This document shows, one piece after another, positions 43,487 to 53,275 of a DNA stretch of 64,000 nt (within the stretch, counting starts at the first letter, position 1; the number at the start of each line of letters is the position of its first letter). The notes beneath the pieces are model-generated. The model saw only the letters and a program-made list of their open reading frames with translations, was not told the DNA's origin and ran no database searches. Source of the stretch: an uncultured Campylobacter sp. (lineage in GTDB: Bacteria; Campylobacterota; Campylobacteria; Campylobacterales; Campylobacteraceae); contig NZ_CALKTT010000075.1 in the NCBI RefSeq assembly GCF_937997535.1, positions 1 through 64,000 on the forward strand. Direction: 5' to 3'. The position numbers were made by a program, and so were the translations under genes.

Positions 43487-44216
43487 AAAGCCATCCTTGT
43501 AAAATTTCACATAAAATTTAGCGCTAAATTCTATGTGAAATTTTAAGTATTTTGGAATTTTAAAATTTCAAAAATGGGTTTCGCACCTTCAAATATGAAA
43601 GCTTTAGCCTGCTTTAAAAATTTAAAATCGCGCCGAAATATCTATTTATATGCAACGAAATTTAACCCCCAAGATATATTCGGATACTGCAAATCAAACA
43701 GATCGTCTTGCCAAAACCTCGAAATTTTAAACCCGAATTCTAAATTTTAAAATTTCAAACGCCTCGAAATTTTAAAATTTTAGAAATTTAAAACTTTTTT
43801 AGAATTTTGAAATTCTTAAAATTTAAAAGGCAAATTTCCCTTGAAAGCTCGCCCGCAGTCGCATAAATTTAAAATTTTAACTGCGCGCAGTATATTTCCT
43901 AGTCGCACGCTAAATTTAAGCACCGTGCGCCGTTCACGTTTTACCGCGCGGTGCGCCGAAACAGCGCTATGAAAATATACAGCAAAGCATCAGGCACGCT
44001 TTGAAATTTTAAAATTTCAAAACCAAAATTCCGCTCTCTCGCGCAGCTTTGCGCGCCGTCCACGCCGCCTCGCGATCAAGCTCCCCTTTAAAATTTTATG
44101 GCGCCTTGCGCCCTCGACCGATCCGCTAAATACAAAAGCAAGATTGAAAAGTGCCGATTGCGCAATGCTTGCAATCGAGATCACCGATCGTGCGTACTTA
44201 CCACCGATCGCCGCGC
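43487..44216. repeat. RAATTY repeat region between secA and the LolC/E-type gene
   Basis: No gene. From about 43500 to 43830 and again near 44000 the DNA is packed with GAAATTTTAAAATTTC-type sequence. A perfect 22-base palindrome of this core lies at 44000-44021. Between are GC-rich spacers such as CGCGCGGTGCGCCG. Confidence 0.7.
44000..44021. repeat. Perfect 22-base palindrome of the AAATTTTA core
   Basis: Symmetrical about the TTTT/AAAA junction with TTTG/CAAA ends. It is the same core as the palindrome at 7405-7430. Confidence 0.65.
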
Positions 44217-46835
44217 CTACCTTGCAAAGCCGCCTTTTTTCGGACCGCCCTTGCCGTGGCAGTCTTTGTATTTTTTGCCGCTGCCGCAAGGGCAAGGATC
44301 ATTTCGCTTAGGCTTTTTGTCGCCGAACTCATCGGAGCCCTTTAGCTGCGCCTCATTCGTGCTTGCGGCGGCGAGTTCTTTGGCGTTTGAGCTCTCCATA
44401 CGCTCCTGCATCGCACGCTGCTCGGCTTCTATCTCCTCCCTAGATTTAAACTGGATCGAATGCAGCAAGCGGATGCTATCGGATTTGAGGCGCATTACAA
44501 GCTCCATAAAGAGATTGTAGCTCTCCTTTTTATACTCCGTAAGCGGGTCTTTGTGGTTGTAGCCGCGAAGTCCGATGCCCGCCTTTAGGATATCCATCTG
44601 ATACAGATGCTCCCGCCAGTCGCGATCGACGATCTGCAGATAAAGCATCTTTTCTATACTTTTGCGCTGCTGCGGATCGATCGGCGCCATCTTGTTTTCA
44701 TACGAAACGGCAAGCGCGCCGATGATCTTTTCTTTCAGCTCTTTGAAATCATCGACCTTATCAAGCTCGCTGTTTTCGAGCACCTCGCCCGTTTCTTGAG
44801 CGATTTTAGCGACGATCGGGAATTTATCTACCTCTTTGATATTTACGCCGTCGAAAATTTCAAGCTCCTCAAGCACGCTAGAGATGTACTCCTCGCGGTT
44901 TTGGATGATTTTATCTTTCAGATCGTAGTCGGGATCCAAAAGCTCGTTGCGATATTTATAGATCGTTTTGCGCTGCTCGTTTGCGACGTCGTCATATTCT
45001 AGGATATTTTTACGCGCTTCAAAATGCAAGCTCTCGACCTTTTTCTGCGCGTTCTCTACTGCGCGCGAAACCATGCCTGATTCGATATGTTCGCCGTCTT
45101 TTAAACCCAAGCGATCCATGATATTTTTGATCTTGTCGCTGCCAAAAATTCTAAGCAGATTATCCTCCAAGCTTAAGAAAAACCTACTCTCGCCCGGATC
45201 ACCTTGGCGTCCGCTTCGACCGCGGAGCTGATTATCGATACGGCGACTTTCGTGACGCTCGGTACCTAAAATATACAGCCCGCCCAAAGCGCGCACTTCG
45301 TCGTCTATGCGGATATCCACGCCGCGTCCCGCCATATTCGTAGCGATCGTAACTGCACCCTTTACGCCCGCGTCTTTGATGATCTGCGCCTCGCGCTCGT
45401 GATTTTTGGCGTTTAGCACGGAGTGCGCGATGTTTTCTTTAACCAAAAGCTCGTGCAGCTTCTCGCTCTTTTCAATCGACGCCGTACCCACTAGCACGGG
45501 CTGACCTTTAGAATTTAGCCGCTTGATCTCATTTATGACGGCGTCAAATTTCTCGCGCTCGGTCTTGTAGATAAGATCGTTTTGATCCTTTCTGATGACC
45601 GGCACGTTTGTGGGGATAGAGACCACTTCGAGCTTGTAAATTTGAGAAAATTCCGTCGCTTCCGTCTGCGCCGTACCCGTCATACCGGCGAGCTTTTCGT
45701 AAAGGCGGAAGTAGTTTTGAAAGGTAATGTCGGCAAGAGTCTGGCTCTCCTCTTGGATCTGTACGCCCTCTTTGGCCTCAAGCGCTTGATGCAAGCCTTC
45801 GCTGAATCTGCGACCCTCGCTCAGACGCCCTGTAAATTCATCCACGATTACGACCTGTCCGTCGCGCACGACGTAGTGCACGTCCTTTTCAAATAGATAA
45901 TTCGCCTTAAGTGCTTGATCAAGGTAGTGGCTAAGCACTGCATTTTCGAGACTATAGAGATTATCCACGCCAAAAAGCTTCTCGGCTTTTGAAATTCCTG
46001 CCTCCGTGATCAAAACGGCGCGGTTCTTCTCATCTACGGTAAAATCGCCCGTCGCCTTGCCTTTCGGATCGGCTGGCGCCTCGCCGCGGATCATTTGGCG
46101 AGCTACTTCATTTGCCTTGATGTAGCCGTCTAGAGTGCGGTTCGTAGGGCCAGAGATGATAAGTGGCGTTCGTGCTTCGTCGATCAGGATGCTATCTACT
46201 TCATCGACGATTACGAAATGATGCCCGCGCTGCACCTTTTCATCCGCACTAAATTTCATATTATCGCGCAGGTAGTCAAAGCCAAACTCGTTGTTTGTGC
46301 CATAAGTGATGTCGCACGCGTATGCGGCCTTGCGCTTGGCGTCATCGTATTCGCCGCCTACGATCACACCAGTACTAAGCCCTAAAAATTCATATAGCTC
46401 GCCCATTTGCGCAGCATCGCGCTTAGCTAGGTAGTCGTTTACGGTCACGACATGCACGCCTTTACCCTCCATCGCATTTAGCACTACTGCCAAGGTCGCT
46501 ACGAGGGTCTTTCCTTCGCCCGTTTTCATCTCGGCAATCGCGCCGTCGTTTAGCACCAAACCGCCTATTAGCTGAACGTCGAAGTGGCGCATATTTAGCA
46601 CTCTTTTGCCCGCCTCTCGCACGATAGCAAACACTTCATTAAGCACGTCATCCGTGCTCTTTTCGCCCGCGCGAACTTGCGCTCTTAACGCTTCAAATTC
46701 CGCCTTAAGCGCCGCATCGTCCATCGCCGCGTAGTTTTCTTCAAGCGCACTGATCTGCGCTGCGCGCTTGGCGTATTGTTTGACGATCCTATCGTTTTTA
46801 GTGCCGAAAATCCCGTGAATGACCTTTTTAAACAT
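44217..46835 (-). CDS. secA: Preprotein translocase ATPase SecA
   Basis: An 872-residue full-length SecA. Walker A is in [13 protein letters not shown] (about 100-112), Walker B region [16 protein letters not shown], the helicase-like motif [12 protein letters not shown], then the helical scaffold and IRA1. The C-terminus carries the Zn-binding SecB-interaction motif [14 protein letters not shown]. It drives protein export through SecYEG. It is divergent from lolA; the LolC/E-type permease gene lies downstream on the same strand. Confidence 0.97.
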   Translation of the reverse strand: MFKKVIHGIFGTKNDRIVKQYAKRAAQISALEENYAAMDDAALKAEFEALRAQVRAGEKSTDDVLNEVFAIVREAGKRVLNMRHFDVQLIGGLVLNDGAIAEMKTGEGKTLVATLAVVLNAMEGKGVHVVTVNDYLAKRDAAQMGELYEFLGLSTGVIVGGEYDDAKRKAAYACDITYGTNNEFGFDYLRDNMKFSADEKVQRGHHFVIVDEVDSILIDEARTPLIISGPTNRTLDGYIKANEVARQMIRGEAPADPKGKATGDFTVDEKNRAVLITEAGISKAEKLFGVDNLYSLENAVLSHYLDQALKANYLFEKDVHYVVRDGQVVIVDEFTGRLSEGRRFSEGLHQALEAKEGVQIQEESQTLADITFQNYFRLYEKLAGMTGTAQTEATEFSQIYKLEVVSIPTNVPVIRKDQNDLIYKTEREKFDAVINEIKRLNSKGQPVLVGTASIEKSEKLHELLVKENIAHSVLNAKNHEREAQIIKDAGVKGAVTIATNMAGRGVDIRIDDEVRALGGLYILGTERHESRRIDNQLRGRSGRQGDPGESRFFLSLEDNLLRIFGSDKIKNIMDRLGLKDGEHIESGMVSRAVENAQKKVESLHFEARKNILEYDDVANEQRKTIYKYRNELLDPDYDLKDKIIQNREEYISSVLEELEIFDGVNIKEVDKFPIVAKIAQETGEVLENSELDKVDDFKELKEKIIGALAVSYENKMAPIDPQQRKSIEKMLYLQIVDRDWREHLYQMDILKAGIGLRGYNHKDPLTEYKKESYNLFMELVMRLKSDSIRLLHSIQFKSREEIEAEQRAMQERMESSNAKELAAASTNEAQLKGSDEFGDKKPKRNDPCPCGSGKKYKDCHGKGGPKKGGFAR

Positions 46836-46918
46836 TACCGAACCTTACTTTTAAAATTTTTAATCGCGCATATTAACATATTTTTAGTTTTTATTTAATT
46901 AAATCCTAGAAAAACGGC

Positions 46919-46924
46919 TATAAT
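46919..46924 (+). promoter_or_regulatory. -10 box of the lolA operon
   Basis: TATAAT 33 bases before the lolA ATG, in AT-rich DNA with T-rich runs upstream. Confidence 0.55.
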
Positions 46925-46957
46925 ACGCGCAAATTTCCAAAAATAAAGGTCAAATTT

Positions 46958-47470
46958 ATGAAAAAAACTCTTATTTCTTTAGCGGCGAGCTGCGTTTTTG
47001 CGTTTGCGGGCGGGATAGAATTCGATACGCTGAGCGCAAATTTTTCGCAAACCGTGCAGAGCGACGACGCGAAAATCAGCTACGGCGGCGATTTTAGCGC
47101 CACGAAAGAGCACGCCGTGTGGCATTATAAGACCCCTACGATAAAAAATATCTTTTTTAGCTTCACAAAGGTCGTCGTAATCGAGCCTGAACTCGAGCAG
47201 GCCATCATCACGAATATCAAAGAAACGCCGAATTTAACGGCGATCCTAGCGAACGCAAAGCCAAATAAAAACGGCGTTTATGAGGCGAGCTTCGACGACG
47301 TGAAATACCTAATCGAGATGAAAGAAGGTCTGCCGAGCAAGATCAGCTACACGGACAAAATGGACAATAAGGTCGTCATAAATCTAAGCAACGTCCGCAA
47401 AAACATGCCGATAAACGAGGCAATCTTCAAGCCCGCAATCCCCAAAAACTACGACATCATCACGCAGTAG
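46958..47470 (+). CDS. lolA: Outer-membrane lipoprotein carrier protein LolA
   Basis: A 170-residue periplasmic lipoprotein chaperone. The signal peptide is MKKTLISLAASCVFAFAGG. FDTLSANFSQTVQSDDAKISYGG is the LolA N-terminal region, and the half-barrel continues with WHYKTPTIKNIFF. It receives lipoproteins released by LolCDE and takes them to the outer membrane. AAGG precedes the ATG. Divergent from secA, and only six bases before the phosphatase gene downstream. Confidence 0.9.
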   Translation: MKKTLISLAASCVFAFAGGIEFDTLSANFSQTVQSDDAKISYGGDFSATKEHAVWHYKTPTIKNIFFSFTKVVVIEPELEQAIITNIKETPNLTAILANAKPNKNGVYEASFDDVKYLIEMKEGLPSKISYTDKMDNKVVINLSNVRKNMPINEAIFKPAIPKNYDIITQ

Positions 47471-47476
47471 GCGCGC

Positions 47477-48064
47477 GTGAGGCTACTTTTCGTCTGTCAC
47501 GGTAACATCTGCCGCTCGCCGATGGCGCAGTCCGTGATGCAAAATTTCATTAATCAAAGCGACCTAAGTGCGTGCGTGAGCGTGGACTCTGCGGCGACGC
47601 ACGCCGACGAGATCGGCTCGCCGCCCTACTATGAGACGCAGCGCGTGCTAAAAGAGCAAAAGGTGCCGCTCGTAGCGCATCGCGCCGTGCAGGTCACGCC
47701 CGCGGACTACGAGCGCTACGATCTAATCCTTTGCATGGATGATGAAAATATGCGCTCGCTGGGGCGAATTTTTCGCGGCAAGGATATGGCTAAGGTAAAA
47801 TTTCTTTTGGAATTTGCAGGGGAAAATTTTACAGACTGCGATGCGCCAAATTTTAAAGGCGCCGCAGCTTGGCCAAATTTCGGCGCTACATCGCAGCAAA
47901 ACGCTTCAAATTTAAAAGATGCTGGTTCAAATTTGACCGATCCCCAACGCCTACAAATCGCCGACCCCTACTACACGCGCGATTTTGAGCGCTGCTACGC
48001 AGATATCAAGCGCGACTGCGAGGGACTCTTGCGATACATTAAAAATTCAGACGGAATTTGCTAA
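47477..48064 (+). CDS. Low-molecular-weight protein tyrosine phosphatase with a C-terminal loop insertion
   Basis: The P-loop CHGNICRSPMAQ (Cys7 catalytic, Arg13) and the general-acid loop in IADPYYTRDF (about 161-170) define the family. Normal length is about 150; this one is 195. The extra sequence is about residues 115-160 (DNA 47819-47956), an Asn/Ala/Asp/Phe-rich stretch with five or six RAATTY hexamers placed just before the catalytic Asp loop. GTG 47477 is the only start near the P-loop, six bases after lolA. It probably removes phosphate from tyrosine or arginine in proteins. Confidence 0.88.
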   Translation: MRLLFVCHGNICRSPMAQSVMQNFINQSDLSACVSVDSAATHADEIGSPPYYETQRVLKEQKVPLVAHRAVQVTPADYERYDLILCMDDENMRSLGRIFRGKDMAKVKFLLEFAGENFTDCDAPNFKGAAAWPNFGATSQQNASNLKDAGSNLTDPQRLQIADPYYTRDFERCYADIKRDCEGLLRYIKNSDGIC

Positions 48065-48129
48065 AATCCGCGATTAAATTTTAGCGTCTTTAAAAAGGCG
48101 CGGCTTAAAGCGATAATTCAAGGAAAAAT

Positions 48130-48582
48130 ATGTTTAGGCTTTTGATCGTTCCATATCTGATAATTGAGGCATTTACGACCTATTATTTCGTAAGCGCAAA
48201 CGGCTTCGCGGCGTATGCGGTGGAAATCGTCATAAGCGCGATTTTAGGCGGATACGTCGTAGCAAACCGCTCGTGGATGGGCTTTTTCAATCTAATGAAA
48301 ATCTCGCCGAAGGAAATTTTAAGCGGCGTAGGCTTCGTCGTAGGCGGCGTTTTTCTCATCGCGCCTGGCATTTTCGGCGATATTTTAGGCGTTTGCATAA
48401 TCACCGCGTCGTTTTACTGCGTCACCAGCGACGTGCCCAAATTTAACGCTAGCAGCGAAAATTCCGAAAAAAGAGAGCGAAAATTTTGGCGACGCAGCCG
48501 CGCAAGCGACGACGTAATCGACGTAGAGGTAATCGAAGAGAACGAAATCGAGATTCGAAAAAGCATAGGAGAGAAAAAATGA
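48130..48582 (+). CDS. fxsA: FxsA-family membrane protein
   Basis: A 150-residue protein with four hydrophobic segments ([65 protein letters not shown]) and the conserved [12 protein letters not shown]. The tail is charged and cytoplasmic. FxsA relieves F-exclusion of phage T7 in E. coli when over-made; its normal role is unclear. It overlaps hemC by four bases. C. jejuni has the fxsA-type gene and hemC after proS; here the pair has moved next to the LMW phosphatase. Confidence 0.85.
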   Translation: MFRLLIVPYLIIEAFTTYYFVSANGFAAYAVEIVISAILGGYVVANRSWMGFFNLMKISPKEILSGVGFVVGGVFLIAPGIFGDILGVCIITASFYCVTSDVPKFNASSENSEKRERKFWRRSRASDDVIDVEVIEENEIEIRKSIGEKK

Positions 48583-49508
48583 AAAATTTGATCATCGCTA
48601 CGCGCGGCAGCGTGCTTGCGCTGTGGCAGAGCAAACATATCGCATCGCTACTTAACGCCCGCGGCATCCAAGCGCAGCTAAAAAGCATGAAAACCAAAGG
48701 CGATAAAATTTTGGATACGCCGCTTGCAAAGATCGGTGGCAAGGGGCTTTTTACGAAAGAGCTTGAGGAGAGTATGCTTCGCGGCGAAGCACACATCGCA
48801 GTGCATAGCCTAAAGGACGTGCCCGTGGAGTTTCCTCAGGGACTTGTGCTAGCTGCAATCTGCGCGCGCGAGGATGTGCGCGATGCGATGATCAGCGAAA
48901 AATACTCTAAATTTGACGAACTACCACACGGCGCAAAAGTCGGCACTACGAGCCTTCGCCGCAAGATGCAGCTGCTTGGCATGCGCCCGGATTTAGAGAT
49001 AATCTCCTTGCGCGGCAACGTCCAAACCCGCCTGCGAAAGCTCAAAGACGGAGAATTCGACGCGATCATCTTGGCGATGGCGGGCATCAACCGATTAAAT
49101 TTGCGCGCCGAGGTAAAGCACGTAGCGCCCTTTGAAATCTCGCAGATGATCCCTGCGATGGGGCAAGGAGCGCTCGGCATCGAGGCGGTGGACGAGCCGC
49201 AAATTCTACGCGCGATAGAATTTTTAAAAGATGAACGCGCGATCATTGAAACGACTGTGGAGCGGGATTTCGTCAGGGTTTTAGAGGGCGGCTGCCAGGT
49301 GCCGATCGGCATCAACGCGCGCCTTGACGGCGAAAATATCCACATCAGCGCGATCGTGGGCCTACCGGACGGCAGCGAGAGCATACGCCAAGACATCGTC
49401 GCGCAAAAATCGCAATACCAAGGCGTAGGCGCGGAACTCGCGCGAGTTTTTATCGAAAAGGGCGCAAAGCAGCTTCTCACGCGCGCCGAAGAGATGGCGA
49501 GCCTATAA
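48579..49508 (+). CDS. hemC: Porphobilinogen deaminase (hydroxymethylbilane synthase)
   Basis: A 309-residue haem pathway enzyme joining four porphobilinogens. It begins [18 protein letters not shown] at ATG 48579, behind [20 protein letters not shown]-like [23 protein letters not shown] and [13 protein letters not shown] are present, and the dipyrromethane cofactor Cys is in [10 protein letters not shown]. The ATGA overlap with fxsA suggests coupling. A long in-frame extension upstream of this ATG is within fxsA and is not credible. Confidence 0.96.
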   Translation: MKNLIIATRGSVLALWQSKHIASLLNARGIQAQLKSMKTKGDKILDTPLAKIGGKGLFTKELEESMLRGEAHIAVHSLKDVPVEFPQGLVLAAICAREDVRDAMISEKYSKFDELPHGAKVGTTSLRRKMQLLGMRPDLEIISLRGNVQTRLRKLKDGEFDAIILAMAGINRLNLRAEVKHVAPFEISQMIPAMGQGALGIEAVDEPQILRAIEFLKDERAIIETTVERDFVRVLEGGCQVPIGINARLDGENIHISAIVGLPDGSESIRQDIVAQKSQYQGVGAELARVFIEKGAKQLLTRAEEMASL

Positions 49509-49517
49509 GAAGCCCTA

Positions 49518-50153
49518 ATGCAAAAAGAGCAAATGCCGCTTTTTATCATCAAAGATTATTGGACCAAGATTTATATCGATTTGGGCGTTACTTCGTCCAT
49601 CGTCATGCTTGTTTTTGAACTCGTCACTAGGGGTATTCACTGGCATTACTGGGTTGGGGTTTGGATTTTAACCTTAATAGGTCTTTTAGGGATAAATAAA
49701 AACAAATTTTTAAGCTTCTATCCCGGCAGAATAGAATATAACAAATCCTCTGCAAACTATCAAGAAACGATAGTTACAAAAAAATCTATCGACATAGCGC
49801 GTATTGATAAGGTAGCGATTTATAAATTCGTAGATTTTGCGGTAGAAGAATTTAGCTATGATAAAAATATTGGCACCTTTAAAAAGCTTATTTTAACGGC
49901 TTTTTCGTGGATATTGTATTTGATGGATTTGATATGCTTTGCCGTTTTACGGCTAAGGGGTAGGATAAAAAGCATAAATTTATATGTCTTAATATTTTTA
50001 GACAGCGAAAATGGGGTATTCGTCGGTATCCCGCTTGCGATGTTAAGCGATTTTGAACGAAAAAATTTGGAAAAATATTTAAGAGATGAACTCAAACTAA
50101 ACCTGGAGGATATCGAGGTTAGAGATAGGCTTTTGAATATAAATTTTATGTAA
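49518..50153 (+). CDS. Hypothetical membrane protein with two N-terminal and one central hydrophobic region
   Basis: A 211-residue protein, nine bases after hemC. Hydrophobic segments occur at about 24-39 and 47-60 (WVGVWILTLIGLLGI), and another at about 128-143 (WILYLMDLICFAVL). The segment between, and the C-terminus with FLDSENGVFVGIPLAMLSDFERKNLEKYL, resembles PH-like membrane-associated domains, but I cannot assign a family. Codon use is more AT-rich than in hemC, which hints at an accessory gene. Confidence 0.65.
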   Translation: MQKEQMPLFIIKDYWTKIYIDLGVTSSIVMLVFELVTRGIHWHYWVGVWILTLIGLLGINKNKFLSFYPGRIEYNKSSANYQETIVTKKSIDIARIDKVAIYKFVDFAVEEFSYDKNIGTFKKLILTAFSWILYLMDLICFAVLRLRGRIKSINLYVLIFLDSENGVFVGIPLAMLSDFERKNLEKYLRDELKLNLEDIEVRDRLLNINFM

Positions 50154-50221
50154 CGCCGCTAGCTTACGTGACGATGTGGAATTTTACGTCGATATGAAAT
50201 TTCTGAGATTTATTTGGCAAG

Positions 50222-50431
50222 ATGCTAGACAGATCTGAAAGCGGCGAAGTAGCGTATAAATTCTGGAATTTATACGGCGACAATGCGGAAATTTTATGCT
50301 GCTTATCGGCGGGTAACTCCGTGGGCTTTTTGCGGGTGCAAGATGAGGCGGATCTGCCTCAAATGAGCCCTAGCGAGTTTATAATGATAGAAAAAATTGC
50401 GCCGAATTGGTATCTTTTTAAAACCACATAA
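50222..50431 (+). CDS. Small hypothetical protein, possibly 5'-truncated
   Basis: 69 residues with natural-looking sequence (EVAYKFWNLYGDNAEILCCL, MSPSEFIMIEKIAPNWYLF) but a weak ribosome site at ATG 50222. A better start in another frame at ATG 50194 reads MKFLRFIWQDAR and then stops, so a one-base shift may have separated the two halves. Unknown family. Confidence 0.4.
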   Translation: MLDRSESGEVAYKFWNLYGDNAEILCCLSAGNSVGFLRVQDEADLPQMSPSEFIMIEKIAPNWYLFKTT

Positions 50432-50666
50432 AAAGCCGCGCTGCAAGCGTGTTTGAAGCTTCGCGGCGATCTAAATTTAAAAGCAGTACCCGCACCTTAA
50501 CCATACCGCCGATCAAAAATCGAGCGAATTTTAAATTTAAACAGACGGTCTGCAAATTCCGTCTGCTGCGACTTTTGGGCGAAATTTTAAAATTTTGAAG
50601 TCTAAATTTAAACAAAATATCGCCAAAGCGCGCCGCGATAAATTTAAACATAGCGACGAAAGAGGC

Positions 50667-51602
50667 TTAAACATAGCGCTCAAACGATGCACCTAAAAAC
50701 GCCGGCCCAGGCTTAAACTGCACAAAGTTCACTCCCGTCGCGTCCAAAACCGCCCGCAAATAAAAATAGAGGCTGTAAAATAGCTCATCGTCGTAAAAGT
50801 GCTCCTCCCAGCGCTCCTCGTCATTCTCGTCGCTCTACGGCCACAAATATTTTTCCGCAAGTATATCCGAAAAGCTCGCCAGCGGCGCTACGTGCGAAAT
50901 CTTATCGGCGTCATCGCAAATCTCAATCATAAACGCAAAAAATCCGCCGAGCCGAGCCGCGATAAAGCCTGCCGCTTCGTTTTCGCCTTTTGCGTTTTCG
51001 CGGTTTTCGTTTTTTCCGTTTATGTCCGCTGTGGTGTTTTGATTATTTTTATTCGCGTTTTTACCCGCTGTAGCGCGCGCCTGCATAAAAATGCGCGCCA
51101 AAAACAGCAGCGCAAAAGGGGTTGCGTGCCAAAGCGTACTTTGATGCTCTATCTCGTTAAAAATTTTGCTAAGCGCGCCCTGGGCGGCTTTAATATCAAA
51201 TTTCTCCCGCTCGCTCGCATCCGAGCCCTTATCCGCCGCGCTCGCTTTAAATTTTATTGCCGCGCTATCCGTGCTCTTAAATTCCGCCCTACCCGCTTTA
51301 AATTTCGCCGCCTCGCTATCCGCCTTTTTAAATTTAGACTCGCTCTTTTGCGCTAAATTTACGAAATTTTGTGCCGCGCCGCATCTTGCCGCATCCGTAA
51401 AATTTTGCCCGCAACCGGGCCCACTTTTTAAATTTTGCTCGTCGCCCGAACCGCGTGCCGCATCACAAACTTCGATTGCCAGCGCGAGTTTCTTAAAAAT
51501 TTCGAGAAATCCGCTCGCCCTGCCGTAAGCTGTCGTGAGCCTGCTCCACGGCACGTCCTGCGCTTTTAAATTTGCGATATACTTCAAATTTTGCTCATTC
51601 AT
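50667..51602 (-). pseudogene. Unknown conserved-looking gene with two repeat insertions and an in-frame TAG
   Basis: Reading from ATG 51602, 255 codons run to a TAG at 50837-50835. The same frame continues for 55 sense codons of plausible protein (ERWEEHFYDDELFYSLYFYL, then a Gly-Pro-rich end) to TAA at 50669-50667. The ancestral protein therefore had about 311 codons, and CAG to TAG is the simplest cause. Normal-looking blocks (VPWSRLTTAYGRASGF, IEHQSTLWHATPFALLFLAR) are split by two repetitive inserts, about residues 49-138 and 177-211, with roughly nine RAATTY hexamers in the first. Family unnamed; readthrough cannot be excluded. Confidence 0.7.
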
Positions 51603-51719
51603 CCACGCTCCTTGCGAATATTTTTAAAATTTAAGCCATGCGAGCCGCTAAAATCTGCGCTCTCGGTTCAAATTTAGCCTCTTTCGCACGCAAATTTAAA
51701 CCGAGCCCAGGCGCAAATT

Positions 51720-52076
51720 CTACCTCGTAAGCTCCCTACTTTGCTCGATTAGATCCTCGATCTGTTCGCGCGGCACCGTATCAAGGCAGACGCTGATCCA
51801 GTGCTTTTTATTCATATGATAGGCTGCAAAAATTCCCTTTTCGTCACGCAAAATCGCCGCTAAATCGGGCTTTATCTTTAAATTTATCACGTCGCTTGAG
51901 CCGGGGAGTGCGCGACCGAACTTTTCATTAGCAAGCCCGCGCATCAAAAGCGCAAACCACTTGCGCTTCCCTCCTGCGTGACGGAAAACCGCAAAATTAG
52001 GATATTCATCCCACATATACTCTGCATTCGCGCCGTAGCGCTGCTTCATTAGTTTTAGGACGCTGCTGAAGTTCAT
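51720..52076 (-). CDS. MmcQ/YjbR-family protein
   Basis: A 118-residue protein of the small YjbR/MmcQ fold: YMWDEYPNFAVFRHAGGKRKWFALLM at the N-terminal half and INLKIKPDLAAILRDEKGIFAAYHMNKKHWISVCLD after it. ATG 52076 overlaps the rarA stop and follows AAGGAACGAG, so it is preferred over an upstream start inside rarA. The family has a DNA-binding-like cleft, but its role is not established. Translationally coupled to rarA. Confidence 0.8.
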   Translation of the reverse strand: MNFSSVLKLMKQRYGANAEYMWDEYPNFAVFRHAGGKRKWFALLMRGLANEKFGRALPGSSDVINLKIKPDLAAILRDEKGIFAAYHMNKKHWISVCLDTVPREQIEDLIEQSRELTR

Positions 52077-53275
52077 TCTCGTTCCTTGATATCGATCTTT
52101 TCTTTGCGCAATCGCGCCAGCCACTCATCCAGCGTCTTTTCAAAGCCGATCCCCTTGCTTTCGTAAAATTTTGCCGCCTCGCTCATATAAGCCTGCTCGA
52201 CCCAGCCGCCGAAGTCGTGCGGGTATTTGTAGTCCGCTATCTGCTTGTCCGAGTTGATGAGATAGCGCGGCGTAGGCAGCGGAGCGGCGGAGCGGACGAA
52301 CTTCAAAGCGGCGTTGATGCCCAAATACGCGGCGTTTGATTTGGGACTGTGCGCCAGATAGATCGCGCATTGTCCTAAGATAATGCGAGCTTCGGGATAG
52401 CCGATCTTGCTGACGGCAGTTAGCGTGCTAGTAGCAATATTTAGGGCGTTTGGATTGGCATTGCCGATGTCCTCGCTAGCTAGGATCACCATCCTGCGCG
52501 CGATAAAATCCGCGCTCTCGCCCGCATCTATGAGCCTCGCGACATAATACAGCGCGGCGTCGGCGTCGCTTCCGCGCAGGCTTTTTATCATTGCGCTTGC
52601 TAGCTCGTAATGCAGATCGTCGCTGCTAACGCCCGCAGCCACGGCATTTGCGCGCAGCGTGCGAAGCGTATCCAGCGTAATGGCGCTGTCCGCTAAAAGC
52701 GCAAATTCCAGCAGATTTAACATACTCCTTGCATCGCCGCTGCTGGAGTTTAGTAGGTATTTTCGCGCCTCCTCGTCCATCTCAAAGCCGATCTCGCCCT
52801 GCACCCGCGCCAAAAGCGCCTCCAAATCCTCGTAGCTAAGCGGCTCGAACTCAAAGATCATCGAGCGCGAGCGGATGCCGCTGCTTAGCACGAACTGCGG
52901 ATTTTCCGTCGTCGCGCCGATGATGATCGCGGCGTAGTTCTCCATCGGGATTAGCAGCACCTCCTGCTGCGTCTTGCTAAGGCGGTGGATCTCGTCGATG
53001 AAAATGAGCGGCTTGATGAGTGAGCCGGCGTGCGAGGATAGAATTTTGCGGATATCCTCGACCTTCAGGCTCGTGGCGTCAAGCTCGTAAAAATCATAGT
53101 TCAGCTCGCTTGCGATCACACGAGCCATCGTCGTTTTGCCGCTGCCTGCGGCGCCGAAAAATATACTGTGCGGGATGTTGCCTGCGGCGACGAATTTTTT
53201 AAAAACCGCTACGATCTTGCCCTGCCCCACGATCTGCTCTAAGCTTTTGGGGCGAAATTTCAAGCTCAAACTCAT
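52073..53275 (-). CDS. rarA: Replication-associated recombination ATPase RarA (MgsA)
   Basis: A 400-residue AAA+ ATPase. FRPKSLEQIVGQGKI precedes Walker A GAAGSGKTT (about 41-49). Walker B is FIDEIHRLSK, sensor 1 IGATTENP, and the arginine finger region is SGIRSRSMIFEFEPL. The C-terminal ASEDIGNANPNAL and PHDFGGWVEQAY blocks are specific to RarA/WRNIP1. It acts at stalled replication forks. Full length, with no insertion. Confidence 0.94.
   Translation of the reverse strand: MSLSLKFRPKSLEQIVGQGKIVAVFKKFVAAGNIPHSIFFGAAGSGKTTMARVIASELNYDFYELDATSLKVEDIRKILSSHAGSLIKPLIFIDEIHRLSKTQQEVLLIPMENYAAIIIGATTENPQFVLSSGIRSRSMIFEFEPLSYEDLEALLARVQGEIGFEMDEEARKYLLNSSSGDARSMLNLLEFALLADSAITLDTLRTLRANAVAAGVSSDDLHYELASAMIKSLRGSDADAALYYVARLIDAGESADFIARRMVILASEDIGNANPNALNIATSTLTAVSKIGYPEARIILGQCAIYLAHSPKSNAAYLGINAALKFVRSAAPLPTPRYLINSDKQIADYKYPHDFGGWVEQAYMSEAAKFYESKGIGFEKTLDEWLARLRKEKIDIKERE

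Noticed and set aside
50418..50651. 77-codon minus-strand frame
   Set aside because: KFK/NLKFA composition is produced by AAATTT units; no ribosome site and no similarity.
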